A stretch of 64,000 nucleotides of DNA, taken from NCBI RefSeq assembly GCF_022539315.1, contig NC_066313.1:8125764-8189763 (forward strand), given 5' to 3'. A program made the translations under genes and the position numbers. Below the pieces are notes generated by a model, which ran no database searches, was not told the origin of the DNA, and saw only the letters and a list, made by a program, of their open reading frames with translations. This DNA is from Serinus canaria. Its lineage: Eukaryota > Chordata > Aves > Passeriformes > Fringillidae. Numbering within the stretch: position 1 is the first letter of the stretch; each line of letters starts with the position of its first letter. Below are positions 62,251 through 64,000 of the stretch, one piece after another.

Positions 62251-64000
62251 CCCTTTGTAATTTGTTTTCCTTTCTGGTCAATTTTGGATGCATTCTATCT
62301 GCGTCTTCAACCAGACACAAGTTGCTTAGATAAATAGAACTATTATTTAATTAACTTCTATGTTTGCTGCTTTACTTAATGAGACACAAGGTTATGAATC
62401 TAGTCCTTGTTATTTTCCTCTTACAAGGTGACAAAGGCAGAATATAATTGACCAGAACCAGTCTAGAACCAGTATAAATTAACTCCATTGAATAAAAACC
62501 AGTTTACATCAGCTACATCAAGACTCTTACTATGATAGAAATTTATCTATTCCAATATGACAAATTTAATTTGCCATACTATAGTAGAATGGGTATTATC
62601 ACATAAAATTAAGACTATTGCTCACTCAAATCAAAGAAAAATTCTATAAACAGCGTTTTGCAGTATTAAAGTTCATCCTATTCCTGATAAAGTACTAACT
62701 CCAGTTGGTTAATTGGAGGTATAGACTGTTTCCCAAAGGCATGCATGAGTCATTGTCTGGAACTTGTCCTTCCCAAGAAAATCATTAACACTTGCAGAGA
62801 AAATCATCTCTGTCAGTGTTTCCTTCCTCAAATTAAAGATAGCCAGCTTGGCAAATGCTTAGAGTTGCTGTCAAAAGGTTTGACAGGCTAAATAGAGCTA
62901 CAAACTGAGTGCCAAAACAAAAATGGATTGGAAGAATACAGCAACCTCACACTAACAAGAGGAGGACCAGACCAGTCATATATCCTAGAGACACATACAA
63001 ATCATTTTAAGAAGGTAATTACAGGTAAAGCTGTAAACAACCTAGGTCCCTTAAAAAAAAAAAAGTCCTTCTAACTCTTAATCTATTATTCCAGGAAAAA
63101 GGAACATATCTTCCAGTTTTGAACTCAATCATAAAACAGAAGTGTCCCCCCCAAGATGTACTGTTGAAGGTGGGTGGGAAGGTTTAAAGACAAATAAAAC
63201 ACCACACAAGCAGCAGAGGTTATTGCAAGTGGCCTAAAATACATGAAAAACAAAAAAATTCTCTCTCCTGGTGGATACCTGTCCTTAACTGCTTGCTCTG
63301 CACATTAATGTCCTTGTGATCAAAGGCAGACAAACCCTTGTCAAAGTCTTATATTCCCACCTGTTGAGCAGCTACTGTAAATCCATTTCCTTTAATTTCT
63401 TCTTGGTTTTACTGGTATTTTTTCCTCCACTGCCAATAGCAGAGAGAGACTTCCTCTTTCTGCTGGAAAATACTATCAGCAGCCATACCTGTAGCTATCT
63501 CCAGGAAAATTAGTGTTGATGTTCATCCTGGTTTTCTTCAAGTGGTTGCTACTCCTCCAGATATCCTGATGTGTGCTTGCAATTACAGTATAAAACTTGG
63601 TAATTTGCATAGGGAAAAGAATTATCAAAATGCATAATTATATCTCTTGTGGTCCTTATTCTCCTACTCTGTTCTCTGGACTTAAGTTGTAGTGCTCATG
63701 CCCTCATGGCAACAAAGAGCCTGACCTCACTGCAGAGAAAACAACCCACAGCCCTTTATTTTCATCATTAAGATATTCATCTTAGTGAAAGAGGAGGACT
63801 CTAATTGCAAGCCCACTTTAAAGACTGGTTTATGCACTTCAGCTAATGTGTAATCACACAGAAAGCATACCACCAACTTCACCTCCATCTCTGCTGCTGC
63901 CTGAGCTGCAGATTCCCATTCAAGACTCACAGAAAAAGAGCCTTTATCAGGAAAAGAAAGTAGACTTTCAGATAAACAAGCTCTTCAGATTTAAAACAGA
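62251..64000. other. Unique sequence to the window end
   Basis: No gene, transposon or long microsatellite is recognised. There is a short A run at 63053-63064. The minus-strand frame 63727-63930 is 67 codons without a domain. Confidence 0.55.

Noticed and set aside
33191..63907. Similar CTCTGCTGCTGCCT(A/G)AGCTGC words at about 33191 and 63890
   Set aside because: About 20 bases of a CTG-type word with no similarity in the flanks; not a duplication.
1..64000. CRISPR arrays, prokaryotic operons, phage genes, tRNA or rRNA genes
   Set aside because: No regularly spaced repeats, no dense coding, and no cloverleaf or rRNA-like sequence was seen on either strand by reading; the repeats present are vertebrate.

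Overview
The window is vertebrate nuclear DNA, most likely from a passerine bird. Three lines of evidence support this. Three decayed fragments of CR1, the dominant LINE of birds and reptiles, are recognisable. Two old endogenous-retrovirus LTR copies belong to an abundant avian family. A further LTR at 61865-62250 matches a family I associate with songbird genomes. The rest is A+T-rich and CpG-poor, full of short A or T runs, and has none of the tightly packed frames, operons or ribosome-binding sites of a prokaryote or phage.

No protein-coding gene, tRNA, rRNA or known small RNA could be supported. The longest open frames (about 130-162 codons, e.g. 12245-12733, 50540-50974, 9089-9496, 46914-47315, 1129-1521) are isolated, have no recognisable domains and are what a 64 kb A+T-rich sequence gives by chance. 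The window is best read as a gene desert or the inside of a very large intron. One 138-base frame-preserving stretch (31143-31280) with splice-like borders is kept only as a weak candidate exon.

Layout: 1-4.6 kb holds a 34-base poly-A run, a dispersed 58-base direct repeat, an LTR end fragment and a CR1 3' fragment on the + strand. 4.6-12.6 kb is unique sequence around a near-complete solo LTR (7596-8146, minus) and a T/G tract at 11.3 kb. A CR1 reverse-transcriptase fragment (minus) lies at 12.64-12.82 kb. 12.8-43.7 kb is mostly unique, with simple repeats, an A/G-rich tract at 23.1-23.3 kb and two A+T-rich blocks (40.14-40.70 and 42.18-42.76 kb) that look like conserved non-coding elements. 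43.78-43.91 kb has a perfect hairpin, a nested palindrome and a tandem duplication side by side. A CR1 3' end (minus) follows at 44.67-44.99 kb and a truncated LTR (minus) at 48.56-48.93 kb. 49-61.8 kb is unique, with two more perfect hairpins and a dense CpG cluster at 58.94-58.97 kb. A solo LTR with probable target-site duplication lies at 61.87-62.25 kb, and unique sequence runs to the end.

No new multi-gene system is visible. The most interesting signals are structural: several perfect short inverted repeats with very small loops, one beside nested direct and inverted copies of a 9-mer, which suggests replication template switching; the dispersed 58-base repeat; and the isolated CpG-rich patch. 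Family names for repeats rest on remembered consensus features, not on a database search.
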